From NCBI GenBank assembly GCA_023405135.1, contig JAEXYZ010000119.1, positions 22,801 to 86,800 of the forward strand: 64,000 nucleotides of DNA, in the 5' to 3' direction. This document shows, one piece after another, positions 8,121 to 17,385 of this stretch. The notes below the pieces were generated by a model. That model did not search any database, was not told the DNA's origin, and worked only from the letters and a program-made list of their open reading frames with translations. Position numbers and translations under genes: made by a program. Source of the stretch: Bacillota bacterium (GTDB taxonomy: Bacteria; Bacillota; Bacilli; Bacillales_A; Planococcaceae). Positions within the stretch are counted from its first letter, which is position 1. Each line of letters opens with the position of its first letter.

Positions 8121-9410
8121 TTAGTAGACTGACATCTTCTCTTTATTTACATTTTCGAGAATTTCTTTCACTCTATTTAGAAATTTCCCACAAATCAATC
8201 CATCTAAAATTCTGTGATCTAAAGATAAACATAAATTTACCATATCACGAGCAGCAAACATACCACCGTTCATAATAACAGGTCTTTTTACTATTGATTC
8301 GACTTGTACAATGGCCGCTTGCGGATAATTGATAATACCCATTGATTGTACAGAACCAAATGATCCTGTATTATTCACTGTAAATGTTCCACCTTGCATA
8401 TGCTCTGATTTTAATTTGCCTGTACGAACCAGTATAGACAACTCATGAATTTCCTTCGCAATCCCTTTAATGGATTTATCATCAGTATTTTTAATAACAG
8501 GTACAAATAACGCATCTTCTGATGCAACAGCTATTGAAATATTAATATCCTTTTTCTGTATAATTTTGTCGCCCGCCCATACTGAATTCATCATCGGATA
8601 CTCTTTCAATGCTTGAGCAATTGCTTTTATAAAGAAAGCAAAGTAAGTTAAATTAAAGCCTTCCTTTTGTTTGAATTCATTTTTTATGTCGTCTCGATAA
8701 GCGACAAGATTTGTAACGTCCACTTCCATCATCATCCAAGCATGGGGAACTTCGTGTTTACTTCTAACCATATTATTAGCGATTGCACGTCGGACCGCAG
8801 TAACTGGAATTTCAATATCACCAACAGCACTACTAATTAATGGTGAATTATTAGCTGCGGCTTTTGGTTCTGCTTCTATCTTGTCATGCTTCGGTTCAGC
8901 TAATAAAGTACTTTGTGGAATACCTGACTCAATCACCTTTAAAATATCTTTTCTCGTTATTCTTCCTTCTAAACCAGTTCCTGTGATAAGCTGCAAATCA
9001 ATATTATGCTCATTTGCTAGTCTAAGAACCGCTGGCGAATAACGTCCTTTTTGTTTAGGTTCACTTTGTCCTTTAACAGGAGCTACTTCTCTACTATTTT
9101 GTGGCACGTGATCAGAACTTCCCGCATTGCGAATTGCTTCACTTACATTTGATTTTTCTGAAACCACTTCAGTTACTTCGATTGAACAAACAACTTCACC
9201 TACTGGCAATGTTTGCCCTTCTTTTGCAATGAGCTCTTTAATCGTTCCAGAAAAAGATGAAGGGATTTCTGCATTCACTTTATCTGTTACAACTTCTGCA
9301 AGTGGATCATATTTGTTCACTTTATCGCCCGGTTTTACAAGCCATTTTTCAATTGTTCCTTCAGTTACGCTTTCACCTAGCTGGGGCATTAAGATGTTTT
9401 GAATCGACAT
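8121..9410 (-). CDS. bkdB: Branched-chain 2-oxoacid dehydrogenase E2 (dihydrolipoyl acyltransferase)
   Basis: Core of the branched-chain keto-acid dehydrogenase complex; transfers the acyl group from E1 to CoA. Layout over 429 residues: lipoyl domain 1-78 with lipoyl lysine in TDKVNAEI (Lys44), a flexible linker, the peripheral subunit-binding domain (YSPAVLRLANEHNID, about 128-163), a second linker, and the catalytic domain ending in LSLDHRILDG (His about 399). Preceded at 20 bp by bkdAB. The product makes isobutyryl-, isovaleryl- and 2-methylbutyryl-CoA, used for catabolism and as primers for branched fatty acids. Confidence 0.96.
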   Translation of the reverse strand: MSIQNILMPQLGESVTEGTIEKWLVKPGDKVNKYDPLAEVVTDKVNAEIPSSFSGTIKELIAKEGQTLPVGEVVCSIEVTEVVSEKSNVSEAIRNAGSSDHVPQNSREVAPVKGQSEPKQKGRYSPAVLRLANEHNIDLQLITGTGLEGRITRKDILKVIESGIPQSTLLAEPKHDKIEAEPKAAANNSPLISSAVGDIEIPVTAVRRAIANNMVRSKHEVPHAWMMMEVDVTNLVAYRDDIKNEFKQKEGFNLTYFAFFIKAIAQALKEYPMMNSVWAGDKIIQKKDINISIAVASEDALFVPVIKNTDDKSIKGIAKEIHELSILVRTGKLKSEHMQGGTFTVNNTGSFGSVQSMGIINYPQAAIVQVESIVKRPVIMNGGMFAARDMVNLCLSLDHRILDGLICGKFLNRVKEILENVNKEKMSVY

Positions 9411-9429
9411 ATTCCCCTAACCTCCTTTA

Positions 9430-10413
9430 TTAAAACGCTGCTAAATCCCGCATTGCTCGTTCAATTTTTTCAGGATTTATCATAAAATATTTTTCCATCG
9501 TAGGTGCATAAGGCATAGCAGGTACATCTGGCCCCGCAAGACGTTGAATCGGTGCATCCAAATCAAATAAACAATGCTCTGCGATAATCGCTGCAACTTC
9601 ACTCATAATGCTACCTTCTTTATTGTCTTCAGTAATAAGTAATACCTTCCCTGTTTTACTCGCCGCTTCACAAATAGCTTCTTTATCCAATGGGTAAACA
9701 GTACGGAGATCTAAAATATGTGCTTGAATCCCATCATCCGCAATTCTTTCTGCCGCTTGAATTGCAAAATTAACAGCTAAACCATAGGTAATAACTGTAA
9801 TATCATCACCTTGGCGCTTCACATCTGCTTTGCCAATTGGTAATACATAATCTTCAGTAGGAACTTCTCCTTTTATTAAACGGTATGCACGCTTATGTTC
9901 AAAAAATAAAACAGGATCTTCATCTCGAATTGCCGCTTTCAATAATCCTTTTGCGTCATAGGGTGTTGACGGAATGACTATTTTTAACCCAGGTGTACCC
10001 GCAAATAACGCTTCAACAGATTGTGAATGGTAAAGTGCACCATGGATTCCCCCACCAAAAGGAGCTCTTACGACGATTGGGCAATTCCAATCATTATTTG
10101 AACGATATCGAATTTTGGCCGCTTCCGATACAATTTGATTTACTGCTGGCATAATAAAATCAGCAAATTGCATTTCAGCAATCGGTCTCATACCTACCAT
10201 CGCTGCACCAATAGCAACTCCTGCTATTGCACTTTCAGCTAAAGGAGTATCCAAAACACGATATTCACCAAATTGATCATATAGACCTGCTGTAGCTTTA
10301 AATACGCCCCCTTTACGCCCAACATCTTCACCTAAAATGAAAACGTTTTCATCCCGTTCCATTTCTTCTTTTATTGCTAAATTAATCGCTTCAATGTAAG
10401 AGATAATTGCCAT
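9430..10413 (-). CDS. bkdAB: Branched-chain 2-oxoacid dehydrogenase E1 beta subunit
   Basis: Beta subunit of the thiamine-diphosphate E1 component (327 residues). Conserved features include GEDVGRKGGVFKATAGL, DTPLAESAIAG, MQFADFIMPA and FEHKRAYR. The start overlaps the last base region of bkdAA (TAATG-type join at 10413), so alpha and beta are made together. The spacing and order AA-AB-B match B. subtilis bkd. Confidence 0.96.
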   Translation of the reverse strand: MAIISYIEAINLAIKEEMERDENVFILGEDVGRKGGVFKATAGLYDQFGEYRVLDTPLAESAIAGVAIGAAMVGMRPIAEMQFADFIMPAVNQIVSEAAKIRYRSNNDWNCPIVVRAPFGGGIHGALYHSQSVEALFAGTPGLKIVIPSTPYDAKGLLKAAIRDEDPVLFFEHKRAYRLIKGEVPTEDYVLPIGKADVKRQGDDITVITYGLAVNFAIQAAERIADDGIQAHILDLRTVYPLDKEAICEAASKTGKVLLITEDNKEGSIMSEVAAIIAEHCLFDLDAPIQRLAGPDVPAMPYAPTMEKYFMINPEKIERAMRDLAAF

Positions 10414-11423
10414 TAGAACTCATCTCCTTTCTCATACACGAAATTCAATGCATGCTCCGGAGTTGCATATGGGGCATTTTCTGCATAATCGGTTGCTTCA
10501 TTTACGATGGCCGCAATTTTGTTATTAATATTTAAAATTACCTCTTCTGAAGCAACGCCGGTTTCTTTTAAATAATTCTCAAACAATTTGATAGGGTCAT
10601 TAGCCTTTCCTTCTGCGATATCCTCAGCAGTACGATATTGGCGATCATCATCATCTGAAGAATGAGCTGTTAAACGATACGTAACAGTTTCTATTAAACT
10701 TGGACCTTCTCCTCGTCTTGCACGATCTACTGCCTCTTTTACGACTTGATATACTTCAAGGGGATTTTTCCCATCAACCGTAACCCCAGGCATTCCATAA
10801 CCTATTGCCCGATCAGAAACTTTTGCACAGCCTAATTGACGTTCAACCGGTACTGAAATAGCATATTGGTTATTTTCTACCATAATAATGACTGGTAGCT
10901 TATGGACTCCTGCAAAATTTGCTCCTTCATGGAAATCCCCTTGATTTGTTGATCCTTCTCCTAGCGTTACGAAAGATACATAATCTTTATTTTGCATTTT
11001 ACCAGCAAGAGCAACTCCTACTGCATGCGGCACTTGGGTCGCTACTGGTGAAGAACCAGATAATATTCGGTTTTTCTTTTGTCCAAAATGTCCAGGCATT
11101 TGACGTCCGCCAGAATTTGGATCCTCTGCTTTTGCGAATGCTGATAACATTAATTCTTTTGGTGTCATACCAAAATGTAAAACGACTCCCATATCGCGAT
11201 AGTATGGCGCAATATAATCCTTTGACTTATCTAAAGCAAAAGCTGCCCCAACTTGAGCTGCTTCTTGTCCTTGACATGAAATGACAAATGGAATTTTCCC
11301 TGCACGATTTAAAAGCCACATTCTTTCATCTAGTCTTCTTGCTGTTAACATTGTTTCGTACATTTTTAAAACATCTTCATTAGATAACCCTAAAATTTCA
11401 TGATGCAACTTTTCGTTTGCCAT
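10413..11423 (-). CDS. bkdAA: Branched-chain 2-oxoacid dehydrogenase E1 alpha subunit
   Basis: Alpha subunit of E1, which decarboxylates branched 2-oxoacids on thiamine diphosphate. The 336 residues contain the ThDP/Mg motif (GEGSTNQGDFHEGANFAGVH with the final NNQYAIS) and the phosphorylation-loop-like TYRLTAHSSDDDD. The ATG has GGGGATGATTCT upstream. Part of the run bcd-lpdV-bkdAA-bkdAB-bkdB; a 93-bp gap separates it from lpdV. Confidence 0.96.
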   Translation of the reverse strand: MANEKLHHEILGLSNEDVLKMYETMLTARRLDERMWLLNRAGKIPFVISCQGQEAAQVGAAFALDKSKDYIAPYYRDMGVVLHFGMTPKELMLSAFAKAEDPNSGGRQMPGHFGQKKNRILSGSSPVATQVPHAVGVALAGKMQNKDYVSFVTLGEGSTNQGDFHEGANFAGVHKLPVIIMVENNQYAISVPVERQLGCAKVSDRAIGYGMPGVTVDGKNPLEVYQVVKEAVDRARRGEGPSLIETVTYRLTAHSSDDDDRQYRTAEDIAEGKANDPIKLFENYLKETGVASEEVILNINNKIAAIVNEATDYAENAPYATPEHALNFVYEKGDEF

Positions 11424-11516
11424 AGAATCATCCCCTTTCGTTTCTTAATCAATTTTAACTAGATTCATACCGATATCTAAAATGTATTCTTATTAATATC
11501 TATTAATCTTTTAGCT

Positions 11517-12935
11517 TTAAATATGAATTGCTCGGCTATCGACAGCTAATGCTGCTTCACCAATTATTTCACTTAACGACGGATGAGGATGAATTGTTTC
11601 TCCTATTTCCCATGGAGTTGCATCTAACAGCATAGCTAAAGCAGCTTCAGAAATCATATTCGTTACATCAGGCCCTATCATATGAATACCTAATATATCG
11701 TCTGACTCTTTATTTGCAATAATTTTTACGAATCCTTCAGAGTTTCCATAAACTAAAGCTTTCCCTATTCCTTTGAATGGAAACTTCCCTACCTTGATTG
11801 GAAGGCCAGAGTCAACAGCTTGCTGCTCAGTCAGACCGATACTAGCAATTTCCGGATAACTATAAATACATCTTGCTATATTTTGAGTATTCACATGGGT
11901 AATCTTGCCATTTACAATATGTTCAACTGCAGCTATCCCTTCATGAGATGCAACGTGGGCAAGCTGCAGACCACCTATTACATCTCCAATGGCATAAATA
12001 TGTTTTTCTTTCGTTTGATAAGCCTCATTCACCTTAATAAAACTAGAGTCAGTTTCAATTTCTGTATTTTCTAGACCAATTCCTTCAATATTCCCAACAC
12101 GGCCAATGGAAATTAACATTTTTTCAGCATTTATAGTTTGTACTTCATTATGAACAGATACCGAAACTGTAATGCCCTCTTCTATATTAATTGATTCAGT
12201 CATTATTTGGGCATTTGTAACAATATTTATTCCTCGATTTTTTAATAATTTTTCTATCTCACTAGAAATCTCCAAATCTTCTGTTGGCAAAATTCGATTT
12301 CCATATTCTATCACAGTAATTTCAACGCCGAAATCTGCAAGCATGGATGCCCATTCAATTCCGATTACTCCTCCACCAACGATAATTATGGATTTTGGTA
12401 ATGTTTCTAATTGTAATGCATGATCGGAAAACATAATTGTTTGACCGTCAACATGAATGTCATTTATATTGCGAGGTCTTGACCCGGTAGAAATAATAAC
12501 ATTTTTAGGAAGGAGCATTTCATTTTCTAACCCTTCCATTTCAACTGAAATTGTACCTGGCATAGGTGAAAAAATTGATGGACCTAAAATTCGCCCTGTA
12601 CCATAATAAACATCAATTTTTCCTTTTTTTATTAAGGCTTTTACACCGTTGTGCAGCTGATCTATAATTGTCTGTTTTCGATTTTGAATCGCAGGAAAAT
12701 TAATTTTTACATCTGTAACGTCAATTCCAAAAGCTTGTGCGTTTTTAGATTGTCTATAAACTTCTGCACTCCGTAGCATTGCTTTACTTGGGATACAGCC
12801 TTTATGCAAACAGGTTCCACCTAGTTTTTCCTTTTCAACAATTGCAGTTTTTAGTCCTAACTGAGATGCGCGTATTGCAGCAACATATCCCCCAGTTCCA
12901 CCACCTAGAATTACTAGATCATATTCATGAGCCAA
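11517..12935 (-). CDS. lpdV: Dihydrolipoamide dehydrogenase E3 of the branched-chain complex
   Basis: Flavoprotein that reoxidises dihydrolipoamide on BkdB with NAD+. A TTG start at 12935 (AGGAG 8 nt upstream) gives MAHEYDLVILGGGTGG, matching the N-terminus of B. subtilis LpdV; a longer frame beginning at 12968 has no ribosome site. About 472 residues: FAD-binding GGGTGG, redox disulfide GTCLHKGC (Cys42, Cys47), NAD-binding VGGGVIGIE, and the C-terminal catalytic HPHPSLSE dyad. Lies between bcd and bkdAA, which marks it as the branched-chain-specific E3. Confidence 0.95.
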   Translation of the reverse strand: MAHEYDLVILGGGTGGYVAAIRASQLGLKTAIVEKEKLGGTCLHKGCIPSKAMLRSAEVYRQSKNAQAFGIDVTDVKINFPAIQNRKQTIIDQLHNGVKALIKKGKIDVYYGTGRILGPSIFSPMPGTISVEMEGLENEMLLPKNVIISTGSRPRNINDIHVDGQTIMFSDHALQLETLPKSIIIVGGGVIGIEWASMLADFGVEITVIEYGNRILPTEDLEISSEIEKLLKNRGINIVTNAQIMTESINIEEGITVSVSVHNEVQTINAEKMLISIGRVGNIEGIGLENTEIETDSSFIKVNEAYQTKEKHIYAIGDVIGGLQLAHVASHEGIAAVEHIVNGKITHVNTQNIARCIYSYPEIASIGLTEQQAVDSGLPIKVGKFPFKGIGKALVYGNSEGFVKIIANKESDDILGIHMIGPDVTNMISEAALAMLLDATPWEIGETIHPHPSLSEIIGEAALAVDSRAIHI

Positions 12936-13004
12936 ACAAATCACTCCTAACAAATAATTAGGAAGCAAAGAATTTCTTCACTTCCTTTTATATTGATGAT
13001 TCAA

Positions 13005-14099
13005 TTATCTACCATTTAGAATATTTTTTCCATTTTTTAAAAATTGTTTTCGAGATTTTGATACCCGTTCTATTCTTTCTTCTGCTAGACGATTTGCCGC
13101 TAAATAGGTTGGGATATTGTCACGTTTTGAGATTTCGAAAATTTTCGCAATACTATCGTAAATTGTTTCTACTCTCTTCATTGCACGCTCTCTATTATAA
13201 CCGTACAGCTCATCTGCAACGTTAATAACCCCACCTGCGTTAATAACATAGTCCGGTGCATACACAATGCCTAGCTCATGAATCACTTGACCATGCTTCG
13301 AATCTTTTAATTGATTATTTGCAGAACCTGCAATTACTTTAGCTTTTAATTGAGGAATTGTATCATCATTAATAATAGCTCCCAGTGCACATGGAGAAAA
13401 AATATCCACATCTTGTTTATATATATCATCTGGCTCAACTGCAATGGCATCAAAATCATTCACTACTCGCTGAACTGCTTTTTTGTTTATATCTGTAACA
13501 ATCAATTTTGCGCCATCTTTATATAAATACTCACATAATGTATAAGCAACATTTCCTAACCCTTGAACAGCTATTGTACGACCCTCAAGGCTATCCGAAC
13601 CAAAAGCTTCATTTGCAGCAGCTTTCATTCCAAGATAAACTCCATATGCCGTTACAGGTGATGGATTACCTGATGAACCAAAAGTTGGTGAAATTCCTGT
13701 TACATAATCAGTTTCTTCATGAATTAAGTCCATATCTGTGACAGTTGTTCCAACGTCTTCAGCTGTAATATAACGTCCATTTAATCCTTGAATAAAGCGA
13801 CCTAATGCACGGAACATTTCTTCATTTTTATCTTTAAATGGATCACCTATAATAACCGTTTTACCCCCACCAAGATTTAATCCAGCTGCTGCATTTTTAT
13901 AAGTCATACCGCGAGCTAGACGAAGAGCATCTTCAATTGCTTGATCTTCTGTAGCATATGTCCACATTCGCGCTCCGCCTAATGCAGGCCCAAGTGTCGT
14001 ATCGTGAATTGCAATAATTGCTTTTAAACCTGATGTTTTGTCTTGACAAAAAACAAGTTGTTCATAATCATACTTTTCCATATACTTTAAAATTTCCAC
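13005..14099 (-). CDS. bcd: Leucine (branched-chain amino acid) dehydrogenase
   Basis: NAD-dependent oxidative deamination of leucine, valine and isoleucine to 2-oxoacids, the substrates of the downstream Bkd complex. With a GTG start at 14099 (AAAGGGG 8 nt upstream) the protein has 364 residues, the length I recall for B. subtilis Bcd, and begins MEILKYMEKYDYEQLV. Catalytic Lys80 (LNLGGGKTVI) and substrate-binding Lys68 (GMTYKNA) are present, as is the Rossmann motif VQGLGNVA. A longer frame from 14117 reads through the ribosome site. First gene of the bkd cluster; ptb, buk and bkdR found nearby in B. subtilis are absent here. Confidence 0.96.
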   Translation of the reverse strand: MEILKYMEKYDYEQLVFCQDKTSGLKAIIAIHDTTLGPALGGARMWTYATEDQAIEDALRLARGMTYKNAAAGLNLGGGKTVIIGDPFKDKNEEMFRALGRFIQGLNGRYITAEDVGTTVTDMDLIHEETDYVTGISPTFGSSGNPSPVTAYGVYLGMKAAANEAFGSDSLEGRTIAVQGLGNVAYTLCEYLYKDGAKLIVTDINKKAVQRVVNDFDAIAVEPDDIYKQDVDIFSPCALGAIINDDTIPQLKAKVIAGSANNQLKDSKHGQVIHELGIVYAPDYVINAGGVINVADELYGYNRERAMKRVETIYDSIAKIFEISKRDNIPTYLAANRLAEERIERVSKSRKQFLKNGKNILNGR

Positions 14100-14250
14100 A
14101 AACAGATCCCCTTTCACTTGAAAGCGTTTTCTTTCTCGGATAGATGGTTTAAAGCTACAAAAAACATTATATCCCTAACAACATATCCGTTTTATTTTAC
14201 AATACTTTCAAAATTGGGATTAAGCAACTAATAATGTCTATTTTAATGTT

Positions 14251-14270
14251 ATTAAGAATATTCTAATAAT
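14251..14270. promoter_or_regulatory. Imperfect palindrome in the bcd / DUF2627 divergent region
   Basis: AGAATATTCT at 14255-14264 sits at the centre of a longer AT-rich near-palindrome (TTATTAAGAATATTCTAATAA with one offset base). It lies about 150 bp upstream of bcd and could be an operator for the branched-chain operon. It does not match the CodY consensus well, so the regulator is not identified. Confidence 0.25.
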
Positions 14271-14310
14271 TCTCATTATTATTCTATTTTATGTAATTTA
14301 TTGGCGTTTC

Positions 14311-14338
14311 TTGACTTTCGAGTAGACCATTGTACAAT
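14311..14338 (+). promoter_or_regulatory. SigA-type promoter of the DUF2627 gene
   Basis: TTGACT (14311-14316) and TACAAT (14333-14338) are separated by 16 bp, with the ribosome site AAGGGGG starting 12 bp later. Confidence 0.65.
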
Positions 14339-14365
14339 AAAAGTAGTTGTAAGGGGGTAATTCAG

Positions 14366-14608
14366 GTGGCAAGGATGATAGCTTTTATTATTATGTTAAT
14401 ACCTGCCCTAATGGCTGGAGCAGGCATTAAATTTATGAGAGATACATTGTTTGGAAAGTTAATTTCACCTTTTCCATGGCTCTGGCTACAGTTTGTAATT
14501 GGGATTGTATTCTTCATTGTTGGTTTAGGATTTTTTGCAGGTTTTCTATTGCACCGAGATCGCAAACGAGGAAAAGTTGCTCCAAAATTTCAAAAGGGCT
14601 CAAAATAA
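14366..14608 (+). CDS. Small DUF2627 family membrane protein (YqzF-like)
   Basis: An 80-residue protein with two predicted membrane helices (about residues 4-22 and 38-62) and a basic tail (LHRDRKRGKV). It matches the size and features of the Bacillus YqzF/DUF2627 family; function unknown. GTG at 14366 is preceded by AAGGGGG with 8-nt spacing; an ATG three codons later is possible. It is transcribed divergently from bcd from its own promoter and ends at a strong bidirectional terminator. Confidence 0.85.
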   Translation: MARMIAFIIMLIPALMAGAGIKFMRDTLFGKLISPFPWLWLQFVIGIVFFIVGLGFFAGFLLHRDRKRGKVAPKFQKGSK

Positions 14609-14610
14609 AT

Positions 14611-14672
14611 AACAGACGTTCAAAGCGGATTTCAAAGTACCCTGCCTAATTGAACGTCTGTTTTATTTTTTT
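14611..14672. terminator. Bidirectional terminator after DUF2627 gene
   Basis: Perfect 13-bp stem AACAGACGTTCAA / TTGAACGTCTGTT followed on the plus strand by TTATTTTTTT. The right arm overlaps the last codons and stop of the facing phosphodiesterase gene. Confidence 0.85.
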
Positions 14673-15389
14673 CTTCTTTTCAATGTTGGCTAGTCGGTCT
14701 GGAAAATCTGTAATCCATCCAATTACTAATGGATGTGGGTTATATAGAAAAGATTCCGTTCCGATTAAGCCATAAAATCTTATACCCTTATTTGCATTTG
14801 TACATGCTTCAAAATATTTATCCTTATAATATTTTTTATTCGCATGAACTGCATCAAAATGGGTGGAAGTTTTTAAAGTATTCCAATCGAATGCTTTCGT
14901 TACAATAAAAGCAGTTTTAAAATCCGGCCTTTGCATCTTTACGATTCGAATTAATTCATCATGAAAAGAAGAAAAATGACTACCATCCGGTAAAACCATT
15001 TTTTGCAATATATCAATAAGAGGCTTTTGATTAGTTATTAACGTTTCCTTTAACTCTATATTTAAAGGCATTTGATTTTTATTAGACCATTCAATTACTT
15101 GCTTCAATGTGGGAATCCGAAATTTTGAAAATTTTCGAATCAGAGGTTTCCCGATTGGACATTTTTCTATTTCATCATACGTACATTCATTTATGTTCTT
15201 TCTAATACCCGCTAATCGAAATAAATTGGAATCATGGTAGACAACAAGAACATTATCTTTTGTACATTGAACATCCAGTTCAATTCCATCTGCCCCAAGC
15301 ATTTTTGCTTTTTCAAACGCCTTAAAGGTATTCTCTAATGTATAACCAGACGCTCCCCGATGCGCAAATATCGGTATTCGCTTCATCAT
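14646..15389 (-). CDS. Glycerophosphodiester phosphodiesterase family protein
   Basis: Hydrolyses glycerophosphodiesters to glycerol-3-phosphate and an alcohol. The 247 residues have the GDPD TIM-barrel signature: FAHRGASG with catalytic His10-Arg11, ENTFKAF, ADGIELDVQ (metal-binding Glu/Asp) and VYHDSNL (second catalytic His). No signal peptide, so it is probably cytoplasmic, like B. subtilis YqiK, which lies in the same neighbourhood. The ATG overlaps the stop of the FapA-family gene by one base; a second ATG follows immediately. Confidence 0.9.
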   Translation of the reverse strand: MMKRIPIFAHRGASGYTLENTFKAFEKAKMLGADGIELDVQCTKDNVLVVYHDSNLFRLAGIRKNINECTYDEIEKCPIGKPLIRKFSKFRIPTLKQVIEWSNKNQMPLNIELKETLITNQKPLIDILQKMVLPDGSHFSSFHDELIRIVKMQRPDFKTAFIVTKAFDWNTLKTSTHFDAVHANKKYYKDKYFEACTNANKGIRFYGLIGTESFLYNPHPLVIGWITDFPDRLANIEKKKKIKQTFN

Positions 15390-16960
15390 TAAATATTCAA
15401 CTCTCCAAACTCCAATAGAAATGTTCCTTGCGTAATTCGACTAATAACAGATGATTTTTCACCTATTTGAATATATGTTCCAGGATATGCTTCTTTTTTC
15501 ACGATAATTTGTTCTTTCCCAACATTTTTCAAATTATGCATTAATTCTTTTATTTCAAAATCGATTTGCTGAGAATATTCTTGCTTTTTTTCAAGTTCTG
15601 CTTGTAATTGTTCCAAAGCTTGACGCTGCGTGTCATTTAAGCGATCTTTGTGCTGAATAATTTGATTTTTTTTGGATGTAAGTTGGATAATTTCTTCTTG
15701 GATCGTTTTTAATAAGGATGCCTTATCTTGTATTAATTCATAAGCCTTTTGTTTATTTAAGCTTTCAATAATCAGCTCTGTTCTTCTTTCTAAACGATTT
15801 CCAGAAACAGCAGTGACGATTAAATTTTTTGCAACCGCTTTCCCACCAATTATTTTACCTTTTCGTTCATCGAGCAAAATAGAGTTTGCAACTAAATATG
15901 ATCCGAGTGAGTAATATCCAATGACGATATCGTTTTTTGCATATAAATTTGCATCATTGACATGTTTCACATAAATACTACCGCCAGCTTCAATTTCTGT
16001 TTCATTTAACCCAAATATACCACCTTTAATATAAATATCGCCTTCAGTGGATTGAATCAATTTTGCTCCGGTTATTCCTTCCGAATGTTCAATCGAAATA
16101 TCACCCGTTGCGATAACCGAGTATCCATTCATAACTGTCCCTTTTATTGATACTGAACCATTGAACTTAATATTACCAGTTTCAATTCCCACGTCACCAT
16201 TTATCGGTAAATGATTGTTAACAGATATAATTCCTTGGCGCTGTTCTGCTGCTCCACTTGTTTTGGCATATAACACGATTTTTCCGTTTTCTTCTACTTC
16301 ATAAGCAGATTTTTTGTCATACTTAAAAAGTACATCCTTACCCATTAGCGCGGGAATAGTTTCTCCATGAATATTTGTTCCGTCGATTCCAGGCTTCGGT
16401 AATACTTTTTCTCCAAGCCAGTCACCTTCTTTGATTTCATAAATAAAATTCATTTCAAAAAAGTCTGCTTTGCCACCTTCACCAATAACCGGTTTTCGTT
16501 CAGGTATCTCTAAAAATTTCACGATGGCATCCTCGCCTTTTATCGGAGGTGTTCCTTCTGCAATAACGTATGGTTTCCCAGGTACTAGACCATTCAAGTC
16601 TAAATCTTTAATACCATAGGTTATATTATACTCAGCAAGAACATCTTTGATTTGGGCGAGAATTTTTTCTTTATTTTCCTTAATGGATTCAATAGTTTCA
16701 TAAACATACAGTGATGCAACCATCTTATCTTTTGAAATTTCAATCGAGACATTGGGTAACCAATAGCCAATTTCAACTGGTTGGGTAGATTCTTTACTTA
16801 ATGTGTTTTTTAGCAATGCAAAATTTGTTAATTTAATACGGGGATAGTTACGCAGTATTGCATCGAATTCCTTTAAGGGAAAGCCACTTTTTACCGTTCT
16901 AATATATACTTTTTCATTTTCTTCTGTTAGTTCTACTAAATCATTTGTATAAATAATCAC
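15389..16960 (-). CDS. FapA/DUF342 family polymer-forming protein
   Basis: About 523 residues of the DUF342 (flagellar assembly protein A) family. The N-terminal part holds an alpha/beta domain, the middle (about 200-380) has a right-handed beta-helix-like series of short repeats (GDVGIETGNIKFNGSVSIKG and similar), and the C-terminal part is a coiled coil rich in Glu/Lys/Gln (about 390-470). Function is not settled; homologues are suggested scaffolds in envelope or sporulation processes. GTG at 16960 has AGGGGGG upstream; the frame runs further to 17017 without a ribosome site. It overlaps the phosphodiesterase gene and lies downstream of spo0A. Confidence 0.8.
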   Translation of the reverse strand: MIIYTNDLVELTEENEKVYIRTVKSGFPLKEFDAILRNYPRIKLTNFALLKNTLSKESTQPVEIGYWLPNVSIEISKDKMVASLYVYETIESIKENKEKILAQIKDVLAEYNITYGIKDLDLNGLVPGKPYVIAEGTPPIKGEDAIVKFLEIPERKPVIGEGGKADFFEMNFIYEIKEGDWLGEKVLPKPGIDGTNIHGETIPALMGKDVLFKYDKKSAYEVEENGKIVLYAKTSGAAEQRQGIISVNNHLPINGDVGIETGNIKFNGSVSIKGTVMNGYSVIATGDISIEHSEGITGAKLIQSTEGDIYIKGGIFGLNETEIEAGGSIYVKHVNDANLYAKNDIVIGYYSLGSYLVANSILLDERKGKIIGGKAVAKNLIVTAVSGNRLERRTELIIESLNKQKAYELIQDKASLLKTIQEEIIQLTSKKNQIIQHKDRLNDTQRQALEQLQAELEKKQEYSQQIDFEIKELMHNLKNVGKEQIIVKKEAYPGTYIQIGEKSSVISRITQGTFLLEFGELNI

Positions 16961-17385
16961 TATAATCCCCCCTGTCTTTCTAGTATAACGAAACAATTTA
17001 AGTTTGTTTAGGGACAATTTTCATAATAATGAAAAATTTAAAACTAAAAAATACCTATTTTATTAATATATTGCAGTATAAAACTATAAAACCATCTCTA
17101 CACTAAGTCCTAGAATTTAAATGATAAAAGTAAAAATAATCTAAACTTCTAAATTTTACTTACAATTTTATATTAATGTAAAATTACATCTAAAGTTCAT
17201 AAATAAAGTAATTAAAAACGACATTTTATTGTCTTCCTGCAGATTTTTATTTGAAGATGGATCAATAATTTTCGTTCTAAATGCAAAAAGCACTTTCAAA
17301 TTTATTAGTTTGTGAGAAACCAATAAATTTGAAAGTGCTACAATAAATTATAATTGATAATATTACTATAGAAAAACTACTTACT
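16961..17385. other. AT-rich gap between spo0A and the FapA-family gene
   Basis: About 425 bp, very AT-rich, no supported gene. It contains the spo0A terminator at 17284-17339 and, on the minus strand, the presumed promoter of the fapA-like/GDPD pair, which I could not place convincingly. Confidence 0.6.
17284..17339 (-). terminator. spo0A terminator
   Basis: Perfect 18-bp arms: AGCACTTTCAAATTTATT at 17289 pairs with AATAAATTTGAAAGTGCT ending 17339. On the minus strand TTTTT follows the stem. Confidence 0.85.
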
